Source of the DNA: Clostridiales bacterium
GTDB taxonomy: Bacteria; Bacillota; Clostridia; Oscillospirales; Oscillospiraceae
Reading direction: 5' to 3'
NCBI GenBank assembly: GCA_004556965.1
Contig: SFFE01000015.1
Coordinates: 1-29,578, forward strand
Length of the DNA: 29,578 nt
Every line of letters starts with the position of its first letter. Position 1 is the stretch's first letter. Shown here in pieces: positions 1-7,351 of the stretch. The notes under the pieces are model-generated. The model saw only the letters and a list, made by a program, of their open reading frames with translations. It searched no databases and was not told the origin of the DNA. The translations under genes were made by a program, and so were the position numbers.

Positions 1-112
1 CTCCGACGAGACGTAAGCGCAGCGGTCTCGGAGGAAAAGGAAGAATGAAGAAGCGGATGCGGAATTTTCGCGCTTGCGCGGAAATGGAGCGGAGCGCGTT
101 CATTCTGACGTG
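1..112 (-). repeat. Composite dispersed repeat at the 3' end of the M14 peptidase gene
   Basis: Positions 1-45 are repeated, inverted and base for base, at 10509-10553. The first 33 bases fold into a hairpin (CTCCGA..AGAC pairing with GTCTCGGAG, with a 2-nt bulge). It is followed by GGAAAAGGAAGAATGA, a variable stem-loop segment, and TTCATTCTGACGT. The same order of parts is seen at 11166-11272 and, in the other orientation, at 25595-25701. The peptidase stop codon (100-102) lies inside the CATTCTGACG part. The left edge may continue outside the window. Confidence 0.75.
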
Positions 113-1380
113 GCAGTCATGCCCAGCGTCAGGATGCCGAGGTTCTCGCGGTAGATTGTGTCGAACTGCGACAGGGGCAGCGGGTTTTCGCCGAGACCGG
201 CCTCGATGGTGTAGCCGGGGCGGTTGAAGTCCTGAATGAACCAGTCCTTGTAGCCCGCGTGGCCGGAGGCGTAGGGCGTCTCCTCCACGGCGTAGCCGCT
301 TACGGCGGCGAACTGCTGCGCGATGGCGCGGCTGCCCTCCGGCTCGTAGTCGGCGTATTTCCAGTAGATCACGCGCCCCTGCGTGTGGTAGGACAGCGTC
401 AGCCGCGGCGAGAGCGCAAGCGTGTAGTCGTACATGGCGCGGCTCTCCGGCGCGGAGAGGGGCGCGGCGCCGACGTAGTCGCGCGGGCCGGGCTGCGTGT
501 AGCCCTGTGCAAATTTGATCTCCTTGGCGAGCGACCACCCGGCGGGGTATTGCAGATTCAGATCGACGCCCCGGATGTTTGCCTTCCAGCCGTCCGGGAA
601 CGGAATGTCCGGGTAATTCGCCGCAAGGCGGCGCGCGCTTTCGACCGCGGCGGCGTCGAGCGCGCCGGTGACGAGGTCGATGCCGTCCGGGTTCACGGCG
701 GGCGCGACGTAGAGCGTTGCCGTAGCGAACAGCTCCGCCGCGCTCTTTCCGCCGATGCTGCCGCCGAACGCGAACGCCACCGCCAGCTCCTCGACGAATT
801 TCAGCAGCACCGGCGTGGTGATCCACTCGTTCGCGTGATGCGACGCGTTGTAAAAAATGAGATTTTCTCCCGTCCCCGCCTTGCAGTACCAAAGCGGGCG
901 GTTCAGGACGCTTTTTCCGAATTCTCCCACGCCGAGGAACGGATAACGCGCCGCAAGCCCGCGCATACTATAGGAAATCAGCTCCGATGAATAGCGAATG
1001 TCGGTTGGAACCACGGAAAAGCCCAGCGGCACGGTCAGTACGTGTCCGGGGCGCAGATTCAGCGGATCGACGCCCGGATTCGCGGTCTCGATCGCGCGGA
1101 CGGTTGTGCCGTAGGTCATGGCGAGACGGTAGAGCGTGTCGCCGGGGCGGATGGTGTGCGCCTGATAGCCGGTGTAGTACGGCAAAAGCGCGCGCGTGGT
1201 GCGCGAGCCGACGACGCCGTCCGCCTGCAGGCCGTTCGCACGCTGGAACGCCTGCACGGCCGCGCGCGTCGCCGAACCGAACACGCCGTCGAGCGCAAGC
1301 GCCGCGCCTGCGCGGTTCAGCGCCAGCTGCAGCAGATCAACCGGCGAGCCGGTGCTTCCGTATTTTAAAATTTGCGCCAT
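100..1380 (-). CDS. M14 family peptidoglycan peptidase with PG-binding and LysM domains (gamma-D-glutamyl-meso-DAP endopeptidase-like)
   Basis: This 426-residue protein probably cleaves peptidoglycan stem peptides. Residues 1-66 form a PG_binding_1 domain (DGVFGSATRAAVQAFQ). Residues 73-118 form a LysM domain (HTIRPGDTLYRLA..PGHVLTVP). Residues about 128-420 form a zinc carboxypeptidase fold. Visible M14 residues are the zinc ligands in H182-A-N-E185 and H332 (LSYHTQG), the substrate-binding R270 (NIRGVDLN), NPDG at 230-233 and the catalytic E393 (YTIEAGLGE). LysM plus M14 is the layout of the sporulation endopeptidase I of Bacillus sphaericus, so a role in spore cortex or mother-cell wall turnover is inferred. 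There is no signal peptide, which also fits an intracellular sporulation enzyme. The start is ATG at 1380, with AGGAGGAAA just upstream. The last residues (Thr-Ser-Glu-stop) are encoded by the dispersed repeat at 1-112. It is divergent from spoIVB. Confidence 0.9.
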   Translation of the reverse strand: MAQILKYGSTGSPVDLLQLALNRAGAALALDGVFGSATRAAVQAFQRANGLQADGVVGSRTTRALLPYYTGYQAHTIRPGDTLYRLAMTYGTTVRAIETANPGVDPLNLRPGHVLTVPLGFSVVPTDIRYSSELISYSMRGLAARYPFLGVGEFGKSVLNRPLWYCKAGTGENLIFYNASHHANEWITTPVLLKFVEELAVAFAFGGSIGGKSAAELFATATLYVAPAVNPDGIDLVTGALDAAAVESARRLAANYPDIPFPDGWKANIRGVDLNLQYPAGWSLAKEIKFAQGYTQPGPRDYVGAAPLSAPESRAMYDYTLALSPRLTLSYHTQGRVIYWKYADYEPEGSRAIAQQFAAVSGYAVEETPYASGHAGYKDWFIQDFNRPGYTIEAGLGENPLPLSQFDTIYRENLGILTLGMTATSE

Positions 1381-1515
1381 AAAAATTTCCTCCTGTTCAG
1401 TTTTCCTTACATACTATGAGGATGCAGCGCAAAAGGGAAACATGAGAGAATGTTCCGCCGCTAATTTCCCCGAAAACAGACATACTGATACCACGGCGAT
1501 TTGAGGGGGGATTTT

Positions 1516-2532
1516 TTGCGGAGAAAACAACATTTTTGGCTTTTTCCGGTCGTTTGCGCACTGTGCGCGGCGCTGATTCTGCCGGTCGCGGCGCAGGCGC
1601 GGGAACTGATCCCGATGGGGCAGGCGGTCGGCATCCAGATGACGACGCAGGGCATGCTCGTGGCGGGGCTGGCGGACGTGGAAACGCCGCAGGGAACCGT
1701 GTCTCCTGCGCGGGACGCGGGATTTTGTGCGGGCGACGTGATCTGCGCCATCGACGGGCGGAAAATCGAAACGTCGGACGATTTTCTGACGGCGCTGGCG
1801 CAGGCGGGCGAGCAGCTCACGGTGACGGTGCTGCGCGGCGGCGCGGAGACGGAGCTGACCGTCACGCCCGCCGTCACGGCCGACGGCGCGGTGCAGCTGG
1901 GGCTGTGGCTGCGTGACGGCGTTTCCGGCGTCGGCACGGTGACGTACTGCGATCCGGAGACGGGGGCATACGGCGCGCTGGGTCACGGCATCACGGATGA
2001 GGACAGCGGCGTGCTCATGCCGCTGCGCACGGGCAGCATCATGCGCGCGGAGATCGCCGACACGAAGCGTGGCGAAGCCGGCGCGCCCGGCGAGCTGATC
2101 GGCAGCTTCGATCCGGGTCAGACCATCGGCGAGATTTCGGGCAACTGCGTGTTCGGCATTTTTGGCACCATGGCCGAGACGCCGGAGGGCACGCCCGTGG
2201 AGACGGCGTCGGACGACGCGGTCAAAACCGGCCCGGCGGTCGTACGTTCGACCGTTGCGGGGGACACGGCGGTCGATTACGCGGTGGAGATCAGCCGCAT
2301 TTACCGCGAAAACGGCTGCACGCGCTACCTGCTGACCGTGACGGACCCGGCGCTGCTGGAGGCCACGGGCGGCATTGTGCAGGGCATGTCGGGCAGCCCG
2401 ATTTTGCAGGACGGCAAGCTCATCGGCGCGGTGACGCACGTACTGCTCAACGACCCGACGAAGGGCTATGGCCTGTCGATCGACTCCATGCTCCGCGCGG
2501 CGGAGCAGCAGACAACAGAAGCGGCGGCATAA
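1516..2532 (+). CDS. spoIVB: SpoIVB-type serine peptidase (stage IV sporulation, S55 family)
   Basis: SpoIVB is secreted from the forespore and cleaves SpoIVFA, which activates the SpoIVFB protease that processes pro-sigma-K. From the start proposed here the protein has 338 residues: an N-terminal hydrophobic signal/anchor (about 8-26), a PDZ domain (about 45-115) and the S55 peptidase domain. The catalytic triad is readable as H157 (ALGHGITDEDSG), D277 (TVTDPALL) and S292 (QGMSGSPILQDG). The 15-residue Asp-Ser distance equals that of B. subtilis. A TTG start at 1516 is preferred because GAGGGGGGA lies 4-5 bases upstream; a TTG at 1501 would overlap that site. It is shorter than the Bacillus protein (about 426 residues). 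It is not beside spo0A here; the next gene is the convergent hydA. Confidence 0.92.
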   Translation: MRRKQHFWLFPVVCALCAALILPVAAQARELIPMGQAVGIQMTTQGMLVAGLADVETPQGTVSPARDAGFCAGDVICAIDGRKIETSDDFLTALAQAGEQLTVTVLRGGAETELTVTPAVTADGAVQLGLWLRDGVSGVGTVTYCDPETGAYGALGHGITDEDSGVLMPLRTGSIMRAEIADTKRGEAGAPGELIGSFDPGQTIGEISGNCVFGIFGTMAETPEGTPVETASDDAVKTGPAVVRSTVAGDTAVDYAVEISRIYRENGCTRYLLTVTDPALLEATGGIVQGMSGSPILQDGKLIGAVTHVLLNDPTKGYGLSIDSMLRAAEQQTTEAAA

Positions 2533-2539
2533 ACGGAGA

Positions 2540-2571
2540 AAAGCGCCATGCGGTTTGCCGCATGGCGCTTT
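2540..2571. terminator. Hairpin terminator between spoIVB and hydA
   Basis: A perfect 14-bp stem, AAAGCGCCATGCGG pairing with CCGCATGGCGCTTT around a TTTG loop. It lies between the convergent ends of spoIVB and hydA, so it can serve both strands, although the T-tract is short. Confidence 0.8.
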
Positions 2572-2582
2572 GGTACATTGGA

Positions 2583-4277
2583 TTATTCGTGGTGGCCGTG
2601 TGCCGGGTAGTGGATGTGCAGCAGGTCGTGCGCACGTCCCTTGAGCAGCTCATCGTAGACATAGGTGAGGTCGGGGTTCTGCTGCGGGAGCTTCAGCTCG
2701 CAGGCTTCGTCCTCTTTGAAGATGGCGTCGAACCGCTCGGCCTTGCGCTTGTTGCTGGCGGGCGGCTGGCCGCCGCCGCCGATGCAGCCGTTCGGGCAGG
2801 CCATGACCTCGATGAAGTCGAAGGATTCCTCGCCGGATTCGACCTTCTCGATCAGCTTGTCGGCATTGCCAAGGCCGTTGGCGACCGCGATCTTAATGGT
2901 CAAATCGCCGGCGGTGACGCTGAAGGCCTTGATGCCTTCCAGACCGCGCACGCCGCACGCGGCGATGGTCTTGAGCGCGTCGGGGGATGCGTCGTCCAGC
3001 ACGCGGCGGATGACCGCCTCGGTAACGCCGCCGGTGACGCCGAAGATGACGCCCGCGCCGGTGTAATCGCCCAGCGGATCGTCCGGCTCGGAGTCGGGCA
3101 GGTTCGCAAAGTCGATGCCGGCTTCCTTAATCATGTTCACCAGCTCAGTGGTGGTGAGCACGAGGTCGATCAGACGCTCGCCGTCCTTCTCCAGCTCCGG
3201 ACGCGCGGCCTCGAACTTCTTCGCGGTGCACGGCATGATGGCGACGGAGAAGACGTCCTCGCCCTTGAACTGCTGGCGGATCAGCGCGCCGAACATCTCC
3301 ATTGGGCTGCCGCAGGTGGAGACCTGGGGCATCAGATGCGGATGCTTGTGCTCCACGTGCTGGATCCAGCCGGGGCAGCAGGAGGTGAACATCGGCAGCT
3401 TCGCGCCGGTCTTGACCTTTTCGAGGAACTCCGCGGACTCCTCCATGATGGTGAGGTCGGCGGTGAGGTTCGTATCGTACACCACATCGGCGCCGAGACG
3501 GCGCAGGGCGGTGACGAGCTTGCCGGTGACTGCCTCATTCGCGGGCATGCCGAACTCCTCGGCCATGCCGACGCGGACGGACGGGGCAAACTGCACGACG
3601 ACCTTTTTGTCCTTGTTGTGCAGCATTTTCCACATCTTCGGCACTTCATTCTTGATCGTGATCGCGCCGGTCGGACATACCGCCGCGCACTGACCGCAGC
3701 CGACGCAGGAGGTCTCCGCAAGAGTCTTGCCGAAGCCGGGAGCGACGTAGGCCTTCTTGCCGCGCTGCGTGAAGTCGATCGCGCCGATGTTCTGCACCTC
3801 GTCGCACATTCTCACGCACAGGCCGCACAGAATGCACTTACTGGGATCGCGCACGATGCTCTTGGAGCTTTCGTCCTTCGGCTCGCGGCAGTAGGTGTTC
3901 GCGCCGAAGCGGGTGTCGTCCACGCCGTAGCGCTTGGCATAGTCCTGCAGCTTGCACTTGCCGCTCTTGTCGCAGGTGAGGCACTGGGCACGGTGGCTGC
4001 TCATGAGAAGCTGCAGCGTGGTGCGGCGGCTTTCAAGGACCTTTTCCGTGTGGGTGTTGACGACGAGGCCGTTTTTCGGCTGCATGGAGCAGGCCGCGTC
4101 CATCGCGCCGCGCTCGTTTTCCACGAGGCAGAGACGGCAGCCGCCGTAGATGGAAAGGTTTTCGCAGTAGCAGAGAGAGGGAATGTCGATTCCGTTGTTG
4201 CGTGCGACCTCCAGCACGTTGCGCTCATTGGTGAACGGGCACTGGACGCCGTCGATGATCATCATTTTTTCAGCCAT
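2583..4277 (-). CDS. hydA: [FeFe] hydrogenase catalytic subunit (trimeric NAD-linked type)
   Basis: Catalyses reversible H2 oxidation/proton reduction in the cytoplasm. The 564 residues carry an N-terminal [2Fe-2S] domain (C36/C38, C47, C50, C63). Next is a His-Cys3 [4Fe-4S] site (H95, C99, C102, C108), then two ferredoxin-type clusters (C148/151/154/158 and C191/194/197/201), then the H-cluster domain. All three H-cluster signatures are intact: L1 FTSCCPGW (C300), L2 MPCTAKKFE (C350) and L3 EVMACPNGCIGGGGQP (C494, C498). It is the last gene of hydC-hydB-hydA, starting 3 bases after the hydB stop with AAGGAGGCG inside the hydB end. Together with HydB and HydC it fits the group A3 multimeric enzymes, which exchange electrons between NADH, ferredoxin and H2. 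Bifurcation is inferred from subunit composition only. It ends His-rich (HIHYPAHGHHE). No hydE/F/G maturases are in this window. Confidence 0.95.
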   Translation of the reverse strand: MAEKMMIIDGVQCPFTNERNVLEVARNNGIDIPSLCYCENLSIYGGCRLCLVENERGAMDAACSMQPKNGLVVNTHTEKVLESRRTTLQLLMSSHRAQCLTCDKSGKCKLQDYAKRYGVDDTRFGANTYCREPKDESSKSIVRDPSKCILCGLCVRMCDEVQNIGAIDFTQRGKKAYVAPGFGKTLAETSCVGCGQCAAVCPTGAITIKNEVPKMWKMLHNKDKKVVVQFAPSVRVGMAEEFGMPANEAVTGKLVTALRRLGADVVYDTNLTADLTIMEESAEFLEKVKTGAKLPMFTSCCPGWIQHVEHKHPHLMPQVSTCGSPMEMFGALIRQQFKGEDVFSVAIMPCTAKKFEAARPELEKDGERLIDLVLTTTELVNMIKEAGIDFANLPDSEPDDPLGDYTGAGVIFGVTGGVTEAVIRRVLDDASPDALKTIAACGVRGLEGIKAFSVTAGDLTIKIAVANGLGNADKLIEKVESGEESFDFIEVMACPNGCIGGGGQPPASNKRKAERFDAIFKEDEACELKLPQQNPDLTYVYDELLKGRAHDLLHIHYPAHGHHE

Positions 4278-4280
4278 TGC

Positions 4281-6167
4281 TTACGCCTCCTTAATCGCAC
4301 CGACCGGGCAGCCGCTCTTGCAGGTGCCGCACTTGATGCACTTCGTAGAATCAATGCTGTGGGGTTTGCGCAGCTCGCCGGTGATCGCGTTGGCCGGGCA
4401 GTTGCGCGCGCACTTCGTGCAGCCGATGCACTTGCTCTGGTCGATCACGTAGTTCGTGAGATTGCGGCAGCTTCCGGTGCGGCAGCGCTTGTCACGGATG
4501 TGCTCGATGTATTCGTCCTCAAAGTTGGAGAGGGTGGACAGCACCGGGTTCGACGCCGTCTTGCCGAGACCGCAGAGGGAGGAGGTCTGGATCATCTTTG
4601 CCAGACTCTTGAGCTCTTCAATGTCGCCCTCCTTGCCCTGACCCTTGGTGATGCGGGTGAGGATGTCGAGCATACGGGTGGTGCCTTCGCGGCACGGCGT
4701 ACATTTGCCGCAGGACTCGTTGCAGATGAAGTTCATGAAGAACTGCGCGATGGAGACCATGCAGGTGTCCTCGTCCATGACGACAAGGCCGCCGGAGCCG
4801 ATGATCGCGCCCGCCTTCTTCAGCGAGTCGAAGTCCATCGGCAGATCCATGTGCGCCTCGGTCAGACAGCCGCCGGAGGGGCCGCCGATCTGCACGGCCT
4901 TGAACGCTTTGCCGTTTTTGATGCCGCCGCCGATGTCGTAGACGACTTCGCGCATCGTGGTGCCCATCGGCACTTCGATCAGGCCGGTGTTCACAACGTT
5001 GCCGGTCAGGGCGAAGGCCTTCGTGCCGGGGCTGCCGGCGGTGCCGACGGACTTGAACCAGTCCGCGCCCTTCTTGATGATGTCGGGGACGTTGGCAAAC
5101 GTCTCGACGTTGTTCAGGCAGGTCGGTTTGCCGAACAGGCCCTTATCCACGGAGCGGGGCGGCTTCGTTCTGGGCATGCCGCGGTTGCCTTCGATGGAGG
5201 CGGTCATGGCCGAGCCTTCGCCGCAGACGAACGCGCCGGCGCCGCAGTTGATGTGCATGTGGAAGTTCTTGCCGCTGCCAAGGATATTGTCGCCCAGCAT
5301 GCCGAGCTCCTCGGCCTGCTGAATGGCGTTGGTCAGACGGCTGACGGCCATCGGGTACTCGGCGCGGACGTAAATGTAGCCCTCGGTCGAGCCGGTGGCG
5401 ACGCCCGCGATAATCATGCCCTCCAGCACCTTATGCGGGTCGCCTTCCATGCAGGAACGGTCCATGAACGCGCCGGGGTCGCCCTCGTCGCCGTTGCAGA
5501 CGATGTACTTGACGGGTTCCTCGGTATGCGCCGCGACCTGACTCCACTTCTTGCCGGCGGGGAAGCCCGCGCCGCCGCGGCCGCGCAGACCGGAGTCGGT
5601 GACTTCCTGAATGACTTCGTCGCTGCTCATCTCGAACAGCGCCTTGGCCAGTGCGGAGTAGCCGCCGATGGAGAGGTATTCCTCAATGGACTCGGCGTCG
5701 ATGTGGCCGCAGTGCTCCAGCACGCGGCGGGTCTGCTTTTTGTAGAACGGGATGTCCTCCTGGCGCTTGCAGAGCGTGCCGCCCTTGTTATAGCCCAGGC
5801 GCTCGATGAACTGGCCGTTGATGATCGTGGTGTTGATGATCTCCTCCACGTCGCTGACCTTACATTTCGTGTACAGCCAGCCTTCCGGCTCGATGCGAAC
5901 CAGCGGGCCCATTTCACAGAAGCCGTGGCAGCCGGACTTCTTCAGGCCGATCGCGTCGCCGGACGGATCGTCGGCAAGCTGCACCTCGCAGGGGATGCCC
6001 AGCTCGTCCATGCGCTTTTTCAGCTCGTTGTAGACATTCAGGTTGCCGCCGGCCACGCAGCCCGTGCCGCAGCAGACGAGGACTTTGCGCTTTTCCGCTT
6101 CGCGGGCGGCCATGTACTTGGCCTGCAGCGCTTTGAATTCGTCAAGGGAGTTGATTCTGGTTCTCAT
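4281..6167 (-). CDS. hydB: NuoF-like flavin/Fe-S subunit of NAD-linked [FeFe] hydrogenase
   Basis: Electron-input subunit that binds NAD(H) and FMN and passes electrons to HydA. The 628 residues contain three parts. The first is an N-terminal thioredoxin-like [2Fe-2S] domain (VCCGTGCVAGG, then CHGFCEMGP). The second is a NuoF/51-kDa core with the FMN/NADH glycine-rich segment SGLRGRGGAGFPAGKKW and the [4Fe-4S] ligand motif CGKCTPCREGTTRML. The third is a C-terminal pair of ferredoxin motifs (CIGCTKCARNCPANAI and CIKCGTCKSGCPVGAI). This three-part layout is that of HydB/HndC, not of a complex I NuoF, which lacks both ends. It is spaced 3 bases from both hydC upstream and hydA downstream, implying translational coupling. 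Confidence 0.94.
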   Translation of the reverse strand: MRTRINSLDEFKALQAKYMAAREAEKRKVLVCCGTGCVAGGNLNVYNELKKRMDELGIPCEVQLADDPSGDAIGLKKSGCHGFCEMGPLVRIEPEGWLYTKCKVSDVEEIINTTIINGQFIERLGYNKGGTLCKRQEDIPFYKKQTRRVLEHCGHIDAESIEEYLSIGGYSALAKALFEMSSDEVIQEVTDSGLRGRGGAGFPAGKKWSQVAAHTEEPVKYIVCNGDEGDPGAFMDRSCMEGDPHKVLEGMIIAGVATGSTEGYIYVRAEYPMAVSRLTNAIQQAEELGMLGDNILGSGKNFHMHINCGAGAFVCGEGSAMTASIEGNRGMPRTKPPRSVDKGLFGKPTCLNNVETFANVPDIIKKGADWFKSVGTAGSPGTKAFALTGNVVNTGLIEVPMGTTMREVVYDIGGGIKNGKAFKAVQIGGPSGGCLTEAHMDLPMDFDSLKKAGAIIGSGGLVVMDEDTCMVSIAQFFMNFICNESCGKCTPCREGTTRMLDILTRITKGQGKEGDIEELKSLAKMIQTSSLCGLGKTASNPVLSTLSNFEDEYIEHIRDKRCRTGSCRNLTNYVIDQSKCIGCTKCARNCPANAITGELRKPHSIDSTKCIKCGTCKSGCPVGAIKEA

Positions 6168-6170
6168 GCA

Positions 6171-6647
6171 TTAGCCCTCCTTCGCTCTGAGGTCGTCGAT
6201 CAGGTCTCTCGCTTTGTCGGGGGTCATGGACGCGTGGACGGTCTCGTTCACCATGACGACCGGAGAAAGGCCGCATGCGCCGAGACACGACACGATCTCG
6301 ATGGAAAACAAGCCGTCGTCCGAGGTGGATTTCTTTTCGCTCAGGCCGGTGGCCTCGTACAGCGCCTGCAGGACATTGCCGGATTTGCGCACGTGACATG
6401 CGGTGCCGCGGCAGACCTTCAGAACATACTTACCCTTTGCATCCAAGGAGAAGTTGCCGTAGAACGTGGCAACGCCGTAGAGCTTGGATTCGCTCATACC
6501 GACTTTGTCGGCAATGTACGTCAGCGCTTCCTTGGGCAGATAGCGGTATTCTTCCTGAACGTCCTGCATAATCGCAATGACCTTGGAACTGTCATACCCG
6601 TGCTTCTCTAAGATTTTGTCGATTACTTTGAGATCAATCTGTTCCAT
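6171..6647 (-). CDS. hydC: NuoE-like [2Fe-2S] subunit of NAD-linked [FeFe] hydrogenase
   Basis: First gene of the hydrogenase operon: 158 residues of the 24-kDa (NuoE/HndA/HydC) family. The thioredoxin-like fold carries four cluster cysteines in two pairs (VCRGTACHVRKSG and VSCLGACGLSPVV). The N-terminal helical part contains the family segment YRYLPKEALTYIA. It helps transfer electrons between the HydB flavin site and the rest of the complex. The ATG at 6647 follows AAGGAAGCG. The promoter is probably the TTGAAA-17-TATATT at 6726-6754. A separate HndB-like thioredoxin gene is absent, so the complex is the three-subunit form. Confidence 0.93.
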   Translation of the reverse strand: MEQIDLKVIDKILEKHGYDSSKVIAIMQDVQEEYRYLPKEALTYIADKVGMSESKLYGVATFYGNFSLDAKGKYVLKVCRGTACHVRKSGNVLQALYEATGLSEKKSTSDDGLFSIEIVSCLGACGLSPVVMVNETVHASMTPDKARDLIDDLRAKEG

Positions 6648-6725
6648 GTTTTCGCTTCCTTTTTCCTTCAGATTTCATAGACTGCCGTTCTCCCGGTTCG
6701 GCAATCTACAAGAATGCTTAGCTTC

Positions 6726-6754
6726 AATATACCTGAAATATTGTATCTTTTCAA
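6726..6754 (-). promoter_or_regulatory. Promoter for hydCBA
   Basis: On the minus strand, TTGAAA (6754-6749) and TATATT (6731-6726) are separated by exactly 17 bases, about 80 bases upstream of the hydC start. This is a good vegetative-sigma match. Confidence 0.65.
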
Positions 6755-6807
6755 TGATTTCCGCGGTTATTTTAATAACGACGAGCTTGTTCGAGCCTTT
6801 CACAAGC

Positions 6808-6844
6808 CGGTGAAAACGTTAACAGCGTAAATCGCTGAAAACGT
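6808..6844. promoter_or_regulatory. Direct repeat TGAAAACGT x2 and Rex-like half sites in the hydrogenase divergent region
   Basis: TGAAAACGT occurs at 6811-6819 and again at 6836-6844, 25 bases apart. The second copy touches the -35 element of the rightward promoter. GTGAA-N4-TTAACA at 6810-6824 partly resembles a Rex (NADH/NAD sensor) operator, with the outer bases mismatched. AGCG-TAAAT-CGCT (6824-6836) is a small palindrome between the repeats. A regulator site is plausible but the regulator is not identified. Confidence 0.35.
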
Positions 6845-6845
6845 G

Positions 6846-6875
6846 TTGACAAATCCAATTTTTTCGTGCCATAAT
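6846..6875 (+). promoter_or_regulatory. Promoter for the leader RNA and TM1266-ABC transporter operon
   Basis: TTGACA at 6846-6851 and CATAAT at 6870-6875 with an 18-base spacer give a predicted start near 6881-6883. That places about 175 bases of untranslated leader before the ATG at 7060. Confidence 0.7.
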
Positions 6876-6881
6876 AGGGCC

Positions 6882-7018
6882 ACCCAAGCCGTGAGTGCTT
6901 CTCCCGGCGAGGCGACCGAAACTCTGACACCGAATCGTTCGTTTGAGGTGGAAGGCTGCAAATCTGCGGAATCTGCGCGTTCCGGCGCAGCGCCATGCCT
7001 TCCGGCATGGCTTTTTTT
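6882..7018 (+). ncRNA. Structured leader RNA, possible riboswitch or attenuator of unassigned class
   Basis: Between the promoter and the first gene lie several foldable elements. A 5' hairpin pairs GCCG (6888-6891) and GAG with CTC and CGGC (6905-6908). CACC (6928-6931) can pair with GGTG (6947-6950). CTGCGC/GCGCAG forms a stem at 6973-6990. The intrinsic terminator at 6992-7018 ends the leader. GGAAGGC (6950-6956) is fully complementary to GCCTTCC (6997-7003) in the terminator's left arm and loop, and it overlaps GGTGG, so the alternative pairings exclude each other. I do not recognise a known riboswitch consensus (TPP, cobalamin, SAM, FMN, lysine, guanidine and ZTP were considered by eye). 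Confidence 0.45.
6992..7018 (+). terminator. Intrinsic terminator inside the leader
   Basis: A perfect 8-bp stem, GCCATGCC pairing with GGCATGGC around a TTCC loop, is followed directly by seven T. It lies 42 bases upstream of the regulator's start codon, so the operon downstream must be reached by readthrough. Confidence 0.85.
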
Positions 7019-7059
7019 GTTGTGCATGACGCTTGTGCTGTGAAACGGAGGGACTGACT

Positions 7060-7323
7060 ATGGACACACGCATCGCGGCGATCTCCATCGTGGTGGAGAA
7101 TCCCGCAGCGGCGGAGCCGCTGAACAACATTCTGCATTCGTACAGCGAGCACATCATCGGGCGTATGGGCATTCCCTACCGGCAGAAGGGCGTGAGCATC
7201 ATCTGCCTGGCAGTGGACGCGCCGCTGGACGTCATCAACGGTCTGACCGGCAAGCTCGGCCGGCTGCCCGGTGTGAGCGCGAAGGCCGCCTATTCCAACG
7301 TTGCGGGGCAGGGGAAAGCCTGA
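7060..7323 (+). CDS. TM1266-family iron-only hydrogenase system regulator (ACT-like)
   Basis: An 87-residue protein of the TM1266 family (putative iron-only hydrogenase system regulator), a small ACT/NikR-C-like alpha-beta fold. Family signs are the N-terminal strand TRIAAISIVVEN, the central SEHIIGRMGIPYRQKGVSIICLAVDAP, and DVINGLTGKLGRLPGVSAKAAYSN. There is no DNA-binding domain, so it probably senses a ligand or acts through partners. The exact function is not established for the family. The ATG at 7060 is chosen because ACGGAGGGA ends 7 bases upstream. It is encoded divergently from hydCBA and is the first gene of an operon with an ABC transporter; the next ATG lies 28 bases after its stop. 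Confidence 0.85.
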   Translation: MDTRIAAISIVVENPAAAEPLNNILHSYSEHIIGRMGIPYRQKGVSIICLAVDAPLDVINGLTGKLGRLPGVSAKAAYSNVAGQGKA

Positions 7324-7351
7324 CCCGACCATGCAGAAAGGAAGAACCGAT

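Noticed and set aside
2562..6611. A 1349-codon open frame on the plus strand
   Set aside because: It lies antisense over hydA-hydB-hydC, which have full cofactor motifs, ribosome binding sites and operon spacing. The long frame is an artefact of high GC.
4281..6647. Respiratory complex I subunits (nuoE/nuoF)
   Set aside because: The NuoF-like protein has extra N- and C-terminal iron-sulfur domains and the next gene is an H-cluster hydrogenase, so these are HydC/HydB of a soluble hydrogenase.
6876..7018. TPP, guanidine-I or molybdenum-cofactor riboswitch as the identity of the leader
   Set aside because: The conserved core strings of those classes could not be found in the leader, although the downstream ABC transporter type would have suited some of them.
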